A program made the translations under genes and the position numbers. A DNA stretch of 47,891 nucleotides from an uncultured Saprospirales bacterium (GTDB taxonomy: Bacteria > Bacteroidota > Bacteroidia > Chitinophagales > Saprospiraceae), in NCBI GenBank assembly GCA_913061325.1, contig CAJXUU010000006.1:1-47891 (forward strand), given 5' to 3'. Each line of letters begins with the position of its first letter. Within the stretch, counting starts at the first letter, position 1. Under the pieces are notes generated by a model that saw only the letters and a list, made by a program, of their open reading frames with translations, ran no database searches and was not told the DNA's origin. Below are positions 36,425 to 44,689 of this stretch, one piece after another.

Positions 36425-36985
36425 ATGAATGCATTCTATATTTTCAAAATAGTACATATTGTAGGATTTACGGCCTGGTTTGCAGGCCTATTTTACTTGG
36501 TGCGTATGTTTGTCTACCATACTGAAGCATATGATGAAGATCAACCCAAACAAGATATTTTGAAAGCACAATTCAATATTATGGAATGGCGAGTGTACAA
36601 AATAATCTGTAACCCTGCTATGATCATCACTTGGATATTTGGTCTAGGTATGATCTTTGTTATGGTACAAGACTCAGGTTGGGGTTGGCTTAAGGCCAAT
36701 TCTTGGCTCCACTTTAAGCTTCTTCTTGTTTTACTTTTGTCTGGTTATCAAGGATATTGCAAGTCCTTGATCAAGAAATTAGAAAAAGGGAAAACAGGGT
36801 TCTCATCTACTCAATTCAGATTATTTAATGAAGTACCTACTTTATTTTTGATATTAATTTCTGCTATCGCTGTCTTTAAGAATGCTACTAATCCATTGAT
36901 ATTAGTCGTGTCTATTATTGTAGTGATGGGAGTATTGGTGTTTTTTACAAAATTGTATAAAAAGATACGGGAGAGTAAGAAGTAG
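36425..36985 (+). CDS. hemJ: Protoporphyrinogen oxidase HemJ
   Basis: The 186-aa integral membrane protein of the UPF0093/HemJ family is predicted to oxidise protoporphyrinogen IX to protoporphyrin IX late in haem synthesis. The N-terminus FKIVHIVGFTAWFAGLFYLV, with its conserved His and Trp/Gly residues, is diagnostic, as are MEWRVYKIICNPAM and LHFKLLLVLLLSGYQGY. About four to five transmembrane helices are visible. Length is normal. There are no other haem genes next to it. The upstream region contains the 160-bp palindromic element. Confidence 0.9.
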   Translation: MNAFYIFKIVHIVGFTAWFAGLFYLVRMFVYHTEAYDEDQPKQDILKAQFNIMEWRVYKIICNPAMIITWIFGLGMIFVMVQDSGWGWLKANSWLHFKLLLVLLLSGYQGYCKSLIKKLEKGKTGFSSTQFRLFNEVPTLFLILISAIAVFKNATNPLILVVSIIVVMGVLVFFTKLYKKIRESKK

Positions 36986-37014
36986 GTTTTCTTCTTTAAA
37001 ACCCAAATTAATTT

Positions 37015-37201
37015 TCAAAAATTGACAGGTATAAACGAATAACTTCCTTTTGTTTTATCCCAACACATTCTTTGTTTACTAAGTATGTCTTGTTGCACCA
37101 TTTGAAACGTGGTTAAAAGAAGAAAATCTAACTTTTTAATATAAGAATCATCGCAAACATTTTCTTCGATATAGTCGAAATAACTAGAAGAAAAGTTCTT
37201 A
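37015..37201 (-). pseudogene. 3' fragment of a gene split by the 317-bp element
   Basis: The minus strand from 37201 to the TGA at 37015-37017 encodes KNFSSSYFDYIEENVCDDSY, then a leucine/glutamine-rich stretch ending KGSYSFIPVNF. This is about 61 protein-like codons with no start of their own. If the element 37202-37518 and one TTA duplicate are removed (320 bp), the reading frame at 37503-37952 continues directly into this fragment without a frameshift. That gives a 205-aa protein. The fragment is therefore the separated C-terminus of that gene. The protein family is not recognised. Confidence 0.7.
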
Positions 37202-37518
37202 TACCAATTACGTTTTGGTACGTCGGAATAGAATTTAGAATTCTTTAAAGTGAGTCAAGGCAAAAAAACGCAGTGATAGCCAAATAGCTTGCACAGCAAA
37301 CATGTCGGCTAGTGTAACAAATTAGAGATTTGTGGGCTAGCAATAGTGAATACAACGTAATCACTGACCAATAAATAAATATACTACTCCAAAAGCATAG
37401 CTCTCAGCCCACAATTGAAATATCAATTGTTACACTGAGTAATAATCGTGAGTATTTTTAACGAAGGATCGCAAAGAAGAAACTAAATAATAACCGACAA
37501 TATCAAACGTAATTGGTA
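37202..37518. mobile_element. 317-bp MITE-like element with terminal inverted repeats and TTA target duplication
   Basis: The ends TACCAATTACGTTT (37202-37215) and its inverted complement (37505-37518) are perfect over 14 bp, and GTCGG is also matched further in. The element is flanked by TTA at 37199-37201 and 37519-37521. Inside are two structured modules in opposite orientation (37308-37341 and 37403-37439). Each has outer stem, CCC/TAYA internal loop and inner hairpin. It encodes no transposase. The left 139 bp recur at 47753-47891. It interrupts a secreted-protein gene. Confidence 0.85.
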
Positions 37519-37952
37519 TTAGATAAGAACATAAAGACTGGATAGTTACTCAGGTCATCCGAAGACATGGAATTAATATCCCACATCATAAATTCAACAT
37601 TATCAATCATAATGTCCAGGCCAATTTTGTGTTTTGATATTACCGAATAAAGACTCTCTCGATAAGAAGGAGTGATTATTGATTTTGTCGACAATGTCCA
37701 GAGATCATTTATCGTCCTTATTTCAGCATGATTTATTGAATCAAGATTTGGGTATATTATCTGAGAACTTCGCTCTTGCTTTAACCTATATAATTTTCTT
37801 CTTTGATGAATAATATCTCCACGTTCACTTAGATTAGTCGAAGATGATAAAAGAAGAGCCAGTGAATCAATACTTTTGTCAATCTGTGCTTCTGACTGAG
37901 AAAAACATACCCCCGGAAGTATTATTAGAATAATAAGATAAAGTTTATTCAT
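37503..37952 (-). CDS. 5' part of a small secreted-protein gene truncated by a MITE-like insertion
   Basis: This 149-aa open frame has a signal peptide (MNKLYLIILIILPGVCFSQ) and a charged, helical body (GDIIHQRRKLYRLKQERS). The last five codons (NTNYV) and the TGA stop are contributed by the end of the inserted element. The natural sequence ends at Ser144 and resumes at 37201. The intact ancestor would have been 205 aa. No known domain is recognised. A truncated product may still be made and exported. Confidence 0.65.
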   Translation of the reverse strand: MNKLYLIILIILPGVCFSQSEAQIDKSIDSLALLLSSSTNLSERGDIIHQRRKLYRLKQERSSQIIYPNLDSINHAEIRTINDLWTLSTKSIITPSYRESLYSVISKHKIGLDIMIDNVEFMMWDINSMSSDDLSNYPVFMFLSNTNYV

Positions 37953-38015
37953 AATATTCTTGAATTGTCAAACGATACCATGATAAACGACCTATCCGTT
38001 TAAATAACTCTCAAT

Positions 38016-38185
38016 AGTAAAAAAGATCCTAAATTTTGACTACCCCACCGCAAGCGGATGGAGCATTAGCCAAAATTTTTCCAACCTAAAGGTCGGAAAT
38101 CGGATCTTTTTTGTGATAAGGCGTTTTATGCAAAAACATCTTTTTTATGACCCCGACGCAAGCATCGGAGAATTTAAGTATTAAA
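38016..38185 (-). repeat. 170-bp dispersed repeat at the 3' end of the DUF5686 gene (copy 2)
   Basis: About 95% identical to 20829-20998; the differences cluster in one hairpin (gtggattcg versus gagcattag) and in T/A-run lengths. The arms AAAAAAGATCC/GGATCTTTTTT are conserved. The TAA stop of the DUF5686 gene (38181-38183) lies in the repeat at the same position as the tadA stop in copy 1. It probably functions as a terminator. Confidence 0.9.
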
Positions 38186-40745
38186 ACTCAACTAAAGTTC
38201 TTACTCTCAACCCTAATCCTTTATTACCAAATAGTGCTGGCACCTCCGGTTGGTCAAGGTAATTGAGTCTCTGTACAAGATCAAATCTTAGAATCTTTAG
38301 AACATTAGAAATTCCAAAACTCGCTTCCATATATGGCTCTCTATCACTTAGGACAAATGTAGTCGGAACACCAGCTTCATCTGTTGGAAACTGTATCAAC
38401 CCTGGATTAAGGTTTGGATTATGCTGATCAGACAATGTGCCATAGTACGCTTTGAATGATAATATAGATCTTAGCTTCAGTTTCTTGATCAATGGTATTC
38501 TATTCATCACGGCTCCCATAAAGAAATGTTCTGCGTTAAGAGAAACAAATTGATCGGCAGCGAATTCCAAGAAATTCATCATGTTGTAAGATGTCAATTG
38601 ATAGGCATATGTCTGATTACCTCTTGGTATATTTTGAAGGATATATGGAACATCTCCCCAAGTCTTTCCTCCTTCTAATAATATATTAGACTTACCCCAA
38701 GTCAACCATTCGAATTGCCTGAAGACATCTAACTTAAGCTTGCTAAATTTATATTTTCCGCCAAGTATATTATCAAATCCTTGGGTGAAATTAACTTTCA
38801 TGATTGGGTATTCATTATATATCTGAGTTCTAGTGTCCTTCCCCTGCATAAACTGTTCGTTGGGTGCATACCTAAATCCCACACTCAATTCAGAAGTTGT
38901 CACATTATCAAGAGTATTTCTATTTCCATCACTATCAAAATTGAAAAATTCTAAAGATCCATAAGGATCCCTTTGTTTTCTCCTTACATCGATATGATAA
39001 TTAAACCCTGACGTCTCACGAACATAATTCAACTCAATGTTTCTTGCCATTAACATCTTGGTCGCATCTCCTCTCTGAAATGATAAAAAGAAATTACTTG
39101 GATTAAAAAACTCGAGCTCTTGTCCAGGAAATATACTTTCTTTCTCTATAGTAAATCTCAAAAAGTGTCTTGGGTTATCATTAAAATTGTCGTTGAATGT
39201 ATAGAGTGCACCTCCACTATATTTCCATTCTTTAGTTTTCATTGCTCTAGCTACATAACCTTGCAATTTCAACTTTGGAGTAAGCTCTGGCCTTGTTTCA
39301 CCGCCAAACCTTAGGTTGAGCCCTTCTACAGCATTAAAACTAACAAATGTAGCAATTGATCCAAACTGTACCGGACCTAATGGAGCATATCCTGTAAAAA
39401 CGATTCTCATAAAATATGCATAAGTCTTATAATACTTATCATTTTGTAATCTTTCGATCATAGAATAGAGCTCCTCATCATTTTTCTCTAATGGTTGAAT
39501 CCTATTGTCCTGCCAAAACGTTTCATCTCTTTTCTCGGCTTCATCCAGATATATTATTTTTTCCAATTTTCCGAATATTGATTCATCCTCAGGTTTCGAA
39601 AAGTCATAGTCAGAATAATGGACTGTTCGAGTACCATACATCCCAAAACTATTATTTACCAATGAGTAATCTATAACCAACTGGTCTTTAGTTTTGATAT
39701 AATCATCGCCATAAGCTTCAAATTCTTGCACTATTCTCAAGTCTCTAACGAAGTTTATATTCATCCCATCGATGATACCCATATCCACCTTCAGGATCGT
39801 AAATTTATCATCATTTGAAACATAAATATTCCCAGTAAATCCAAAGTTTCCTTTTACAGCAGGTATGAAGGCAAGATTAATGGCCTCTTTTCCATTCACT
39901 GTTGTCGTATCTATAATATAGTATCGGTAGAAATCATCTCCTTTATCTGCAAATGGACTAACGAACTGCAACTCCAATATGGATATCTTTTCTTCATAGA
40001 TATCTATGTCCTGATATAGAGCATCTACCACATTATTTATCGTGCCAGGATCTATCGTTTTATCTATTTCGGTGAACTTTGAAGCTTTTCTCACTTCCTT
40101 TAATCGATTACCATCCTTTTTATAATGAATAGTAGATAAGTTTTCTCTCATAAATAATGGTAAATAAGTTTTACCATTTACTTCTGATGTATCAATATAA
40201 TCCCAGAGAAAATCCAGCTTTCTTACAAACCTTGTGTTCTTAAATTCTTCTGTGATATTGTTGATATCTATATTTATCTTCTCTTGTTGATTGTATTTGT
40301 AGTAATCTTTGCCTTTTAGACTATTTGTATACTTGTTCCCCATTACCTTTTTGGCTAATTCTAATGCGGGGTTGTTCTTTTTACTGTATTTCGTTTTCTT
40401 TTCTCTGATTTCAACGGTTTCCATCAACAATCCTTCCTCTGATATTCTGAAATTAATCTTATTTGTCTTTCCGATAGTTATACCCTTAAATATAGTTTCA
40501 TAACCAATAAAAGCTGCAAATACTGTATCGCTTGGGAACCTAGTCTCAATATTATAATATCCATCTAAATCTGTAGAAACACCAACATTGGTACCTTTCA
40601 GTCCTACATCGACAAAGGGTAGTGGCTCTCCCGTTCTGGCATCAAAAACATTTCCTCTGATTCGAGTCACACCTTGTGCTGATAAGTTAACAACAAACAA
40701 TATTACTGCGGCGATTATAAAAAACTTACTAAACGTATATTTCAT
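38181..40745 (-). CDS. DUF5686 family outer membrane protein with carboxypeptidase-regulatory-like domain
   Basis: The 854-aa protein has a signal peptide ending VNLSAQ. A carboxypeptidase-regulatory-like beta-sandwich follows at about 28-115 (IRGNVFDARTGEPLPFVDVG, then STDLDGYYNIET). The long DUF5686 region comes next, starting around NPALELAKKVMGN. The last 400 residues look like an outer-membrane beta-barrel with aromatic-rich strands, ending in VRTLVEF with a terminal Phe. The family is widespread in Bacteroidota and its role is not established. It is monocistronic; its stop codon lies in the 170-bp repeat. Confidence 0.85.
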   Translation of the reverse strand: MKYTFSKFFIIAAVILFVVNLSAQGVTRIRGNVFDARTGEPLPFVDVGLKGTNVGVSTDLDGYYNIETRFPSDTVFAAFIGYETIFKGITIGKTNKINFRISEEGLLMETVEIREKKTKYSKKNNPALELAKKVMGNKYTNSLKGKDYYKYNQQEKINIDINNITEEFKNTRFVRKLDFLWDYIDTSEVNGKTYLPLFMRENLSTIHYKKDGNRLKEVRKASKFTEIDKTIDPGTINNVVDALYQDIDIYEEKISILELQFVSPFADKGDDFYRYYIIDTTTVNGKEAINLAFIPAVKGNFGFTGNIYVSNDDKFTILKVDMGIIDGMNINFVRDLRIVQEFEAYGDDYIKTKDQLVIDYSLVNNSFGMYGTRTVHYSDYDFSKPEDESIFGKLEKIIYLDEAEKRDETFWQDNRIQPLEKNDEELYSMIERLQNDKYYKTYAYFMRIVFTGYAPLGPVQFGSIATFVSFNAVEGLNLRFGGETRPELTPKLKLQGYVARAMKTKEWKYSGGALYTFNDNFNDNPRHFLRFTIEKESIFPGQELEFFNPSNFFLSFQRGDATKMLMARNIELNYVRETSGFNYHIDVRRKQRDPYGSLEFFNFDSDGNRNTLDNVTTSELSVGFRYAPNEQFMQGKDTRTQIYNEYPIMKVNFTQGFDNILGGKYKFSKLKLDVFRQFEWLTWGKSNILLEGGKTWGDVPYILQNIPRGNQTYAYQLTSYNMMNFLEFAADQFVSLNAEHFFMGAVMNRIPLIKKLKLRSILSFKAYYGTLSDQHNPNLNPGLIQFPTDEAGVPTTFVLSDREPYMEASFGISNVLKILRFDLVQRLNYLDQPEVPALFGNKGLGLRVRTLVEF

Positions 40746-41134
40746 CTGCTTACAATTAATGGTAATGATCTGGGGGTTGAATCTCTCTGTAGAATCTATT
40801 ATTTATAATACTGAAATAATTAATTCCTATAAGGGGTCAAAAATGTGATTATTAACACAAAGGTCATCCATTTTGTTGAGTTTTAAGAAAATATTAGATG
40901 TTTATAACTAGTTCATTTACAATGAAATTGCCTAAAAAGTATCTATAATCAAATTAAAATAGCTTACCAAGTTGCATATGCAACTAAATATACTTTCACC
41001 AATCACGATTTGTAAATTTTCTTTTATTCGAATAGGAAAAGGCGGAATATAAAATTCCTTAATTTTTCATGGAAAATACTTAATGAAATACGCAACCAAA
41101 AGATGAACCTATCAAATTATTCTTCCTTATACTT
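40746..41134. other. Divergent intergenic region with a 16-bp perfect palindrome
   Basis: It separates the DUF5686 gene and the GH3 gene. AGTTGCATATGCAACT at 40970-40985 is a perfect palindrome and could be an operator for a dimeric regulator. No small gene or repeat family member is seen. Confidence 0.45.
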
Positions 41135-41152
41135 GTGCAGAAGAATTCAACC

Positions 41153-42670
41153 ATGAAAAAACTATTCAATAAGGGTGTAAAACAATATCTCAAACTTAGA
41201 TACAATCGTATCGAACGTATGAGAAATGCTCCTATTGAAGTACAAGAAAAAACATTCATTTCTTTACTAAACAGAGCTAAAGACACCAAATACGGCAAAA
41301 AATATGGTTTCTCGAAAATAACTGACCATGCATCCTTTATCCAAAACGTACCCTTAATCGATTATGAAGATGTAAAACCATACATCGATAGAATGATGAA
41401 AGGAGAGAGCAATGTTCTTTGGCCAGGAATCGTAAAATGGTACGCTAAATCCTCCGGCACTACAAACGATAGATCAAAATATATCCCTGTAACTGAAGAT
41501 TCACTTTATAAAAATAATGTAGCAGCCAGCTGGGATACAATGGCAATCACCTACCATGAAGATCCAGAGAGTGAGATCTTTCTAAAGAAAAGCTTAATCA
41601 TGGGTGGTTCTTTGAACCCATGGGAGCATAACCCTAAAGTAACGATTGGAGATATATCTGCCATCCTCCTTCATAGAATGCCCACAGTAGGGCGACCGTT
41701 TTATTCTCCAGATTTTAAAACAGCGTGTCTGCAAGATTGGGAGGAAAAAATCAGACTGATGACCCATATCTGCATCCAAGATGATATAGTTATGTTTGGT
41801 GGTGTTCCTACATGGACAATTGTTCTTTTCAAGAGAATTTTAAGAGAAACAGGAGCTAAAAACATGCATGAAGTATGGCCGAACGTACGGTATTATTTGC
41901 ATGGCGGTGTTGGTTTTGATCCATATATAGATCAGTTCAAAGAATTCCTACCTGATCCTGATTTTAGATATTATGAAGTGTACAATGCTTCTGAAGGATA
42001 TTTTGGGGTTCAAGATAGAAGCCATAAAAAAGGAATGCTTCTTCTTTTAGATAATGATGTGTATTACGAATTCATTACAATGGAGGAATTACTAAATGAT
42101 GAACCAAAAACGATTCCCTTATCTGAAGTAAAAATTGATACTAATTACGTATTAGTAATTAGTTCTTCAGCTGGGCTGTGGAGATATATACCTGGAGATA
42201 CTGTTATTTTTTCTTCTATTAAGCCTTATAGAATATCTGTAAGCGGCAGAACCAAACACTTCATCAATGTATTTGGTGAAGAAGTAATGGTTGCCAATAC
42301 TGATAAGGCAATAGCAGAAACGATTAACGCCCTCCCAGCTGTAGTGTCTGACTACACTGTGGCCCCTATATATATGAAGCAAGGTAGCAAAGGTGGTCAC
42401 CAATGGTTGATAGAATTCGAAAAAGTACCTGATAGTATAGAGGCATTTGAGCTGTTACTAGATGATAATCTTCAAAAAATAAATTCTGACTACGCTGCCA
42501 AAAGATATAAAGACATGGCTTTAACAAGATTACAAATCGTACCCGTACCCCCAGGAACTTTTTTGAGGTGGCTTGCTAGTAAAGGCAAAGTAGGTGGCCA
42601 AAATAAAGTCCCTCGACTATTCAACTCCAGAAAATATGTGGATGAATTGATGGATTTTGTGGAAAATTAA
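41153..42670 (+). CDS. GH3 family acyl-adenylate/amidosynthetase-like protein
   Basis: The 505-aa protein is related to plant GH3 auxin-responsive enzymes of the ANL (acyl-adenylating) superfamily. The ATP-binding loop WYAKSSGTTNDRSKYIPV lies near residues 95-112. YEVYNASEGYFGVQD (about 275-290) matches the second nucleotide/acyl motif, and SGRTKHFINVFGEEVM is the hinge-region motif. It probably adenylates a carboxylic acid and conjugates it to an amine; the bacterial substrate is not known. I chose the ATG at 41153. A GTG 18 bp upstream overlaps a -7-like box (TATACTTG, 41128-41135). It is followed 41 bp later by an M14 peptidase gene, likely an operon. Confidence 0.88.
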   Translation: MKKLFNKGVKQYLKLRYNRIERMRNAPIEVQEKTFISLLNRAKDTKYGKKYGFSKITDHASFIQNVPLIDYEDVKPYIDRMMKGESNVLWPGIVKWYAKSSGTTNDRSKYIPVTEDSLYKNNVAASWDTMAITYHEDPESEIFLKKSLIMGGSLNPWEHNPKVTIGDISAILLHRMPTVGRPFYSPDFKTACLQDWEEKIRLMTHICIQDDIVMFGGVPTWTIVLFKRILRETGAKNMHEVWPNVRYYLHGGVGFDPYIDQFKEFLPDPDFRYYEVYNASEGYFGVQDRSHKKGMLLLLDNDVYYEFITMEELLNDEPKTIPLSEVKIDTNYVLVISSSAGLWRYIPGDTVIFSSIKPYRISVSGRTKHFINVFGEEVMVANTDKAIAETINALPAVVSDYTVAPIYMKQGSKGGHQWLIEFEKVPDSIEAFELLLDDNLQKINSDYAAKRYKDMALTRLQIVPVPPGTFLRWLASKGKVGGQNKVPRLFNSRKYVDELMDFVEN

Positions 42671-42711
42671 GAGTTCAATAATTAAATATTTAGTAATAAC
42701 AGCACATTTTT

Positions 42712-44472
42712 ATGCATAGAATATTCATCTTTTTTATACTTATATTATTGACTTTTATTACAAACAACCAACTCATGGCGCAAGGCCCAAACCCAATATC
42801 TGAAAACTTGATCACCCCATTTGAAAAAGATGGGAACTATACTGCTACCTATGACGAAGCGATCATTCATTATCAAAAATTAGAAATAGCATACAGCTCA
42901 TCAATTAAGCTCAATGAATTTGGGATGACAGATAGCGGCAACCCTCTTCATGAAGTAATAGTTACTAAGGATGGAGAGTTCGACCCGGAGCAAATCAGAA
43001 AAAATGGGAAAGTTATCATTTTAGTCAACAATGCCATCCATCCGGGTGAACCATGTGGAGTCGATGCAAGTATGATGTTGGCAAGAGATTTGAGAAAAAA
43101 AAGAAACACCTTATTGGATCATGCAGTACTAGTTATCCTCCCCATTTATAACATTAGTGGCCACCTCAATCGAGGGAGTTTCTCAAGGGCAAATCAACAG
43201 GGGCCAAAAGCATACGGTTTCCGAGGAAATGCACAAAATCTTGATCTGAATCGTGATTTCATAAAAGGCGACACAGAAAATGCTAGATCATTCAACAAAT
43301 TATATACTAAATGGAGTCCGGATATATTCATCGATAATCATACCTCAAATGGAGCTGATTATCCATATGTGATGACACTGATCCCAACTCAAAAAGATAA
43401 AATGGAACCTGCATTGAGCACTTATATGCAGGACACAATGCTTCCTGAGCTATTCTCAAAAATGAATGAAAAGGGATATGAAATGACACCTTATGTGTAT
43501 GCGCGTACTACGCCTGAAGAAGGCATCGCTGGATTTCTTGATCTTGCACGATATTCTTCTGGATATGCTAGTCTCCATAACAGTATTTCGTTTATGCCTG
43601 AAACCCATATGCTCAAACCTTTCAAAGATAGAGTGATGAGTACTTATCATTTCATGAGATCAATGCTAGAGCACGTAGAAGATAACCATACTGAAATACT
43701 TAAGGCAAGAAAAAATGCCATCTACAAGACAAAGACAAAGTCTGATTTCGATTTGAATTGGGAATTAGATATTGAAGCTGTGGGAAAATTAATGTTCAAA
43801 GGGTATGGAGCAAAGTATAAACCAAGTGAGGTAAGTGGATTGGATCGACTATATTATGATCATAATGCTCCATATGAAAAAGCAATTCCATTTTACAATA
43901 CCTATAAATCTAAACTTACCGTCAAGAAACCAAGCGCATATATTATACCAAGAGCCCATAAGCAAATAGTTGACAGAATGATAGCAAATGGGGTGGAAGT
44001 AAGCCAGCTTGATGCAAATGAAATCATAGAAGTAGAGATCTATAAAATCTTAGATTATCAATCGCCTACAATACCTTATGAAGGTCATTTTCTTCACAGT
44101 AAAGTAGCAGTTTCTAAGTCTATGCAAAACATTCAATATCATGAAGGTGATTATATGATCCGCACAGATCAAAAAATGAACAAATACATTCTGCAGACAT
44201 TAGAACCACAAGGGCCTGACTCCTGGTTCGCTTGGAATTTCTTTGATGGTATATTGATGCAAAAAGAACATTTTTCTTCATATGTATTTGAAGATCTAGC
44301 AGCCGAGTTTCTCAAAGAAAATCCTGATGTACGCAGAGCACTTGAAAAGAAAAAAGCATCAGATCCAGAATTTGCAAAGAGTGCTTATGCTCAGTTGAAT
44401 TTTGTTTACGAAAGTTCTCCTCATTTTGAACCCACTTATATGAGATATCCTGTTGGAAGAGTTTTAAAGTAA
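42712..44472 (+). CDS. Secreted M14 family zinc carboxypeptidase
   Basis: The 586-aa protein has a signal peptide ending NQLMAQ. The zinc-binding HxxE is His110 and Glu113 in NAIHPGEPCG. The third ligand His210 lies in DNHTSNGADY. NLDLNRDF is the usual substrate-binding Asn-Arg-type motif. Glu297 in FMPETHML is the likely catalytic base. The C-terminal 200 residues form an extra domain seen in other Bacteroidota M14 proteins. It probably trims peptides or peptidoglycan stems in the periplasm. No lipobox or T9SS domain is present. It is the second gene after GH3. Confidence 0.9.
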   Translation: MHRIFIFFILILLTFITNNQLMAQGPNPISENLITPFEKDGNYTATYDEAIIHYQKLEIAYSSSIKLNEFGMTDSGNPLHEVIVTKDGEFDPEQIRKNGKVIILVNNAIHPGEPCGVDASMMLARDLRKKRNTLLDHAVLVILPIYNISGHLNRGSFSRANQQGPKAYGFRGNAQNLDLNRDFIKGDTENARSFNKLYTKWSPDIFIDNHTSNGADYPYVMTLIPTQKDKMEPALSTYMQDTMLPELFSKMNEKGYEMTPYVYARTTPEEGIAGFLDLARYSSGYASLHNSISFMPETHMLKPFKDRVMSTYHFMRSMLEHVEDNHTEILKARKNAIYKTKTKSDFDLNWELDIEAVGKLMFKGYGAKYKPSEVSGLDRLYYDHNAPYEKAIPFYNTYKSKLTVKKPSAYIIPRAHKQIVDRMIANGVEVSQLDANEIIEVEIYKILDYQSPTIPYEGHFLHSKVAVSKSMQNIQYHEGDYMIRTDQKMNKYILQTLEPQGPDSWFAWNFFDGILMQKEHFSSYVFEDLAAEFLKENPDVRRALEKKKASDPEFAKSAYAQLNFVYESSPHFEPTYMRYPVGRVLK

Positions 44473-44651
44473 CAATATTTAATTAAAAAAATAGTCTTTC
44501 ACTCAAGTACAAAGTGCCATTCTATATCATAAAAAAGCAACCAAAACACCATTTCCAAGCACTTACACATCCACTTATATAATATATGACTTTTATTGCA
44601 TCATTTTCTCCAATATGTCAGTCTATAATGCGTTATCGAAACTGAATTTTC

Positions 44652-44659
44652 TAATTTTG
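44652..44659 (+). promoter_or_regulatory. -7 promoter box TAATTTTG for the 984-aa surface protein
   Basis: This is an exact TAnnTTTG, 30 nt before the GTG start at 44690. Confidence 0.5.
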
Positions 44660-44689
44660 CAGGCGGTTCGGATTTAACAAAATACTTTA

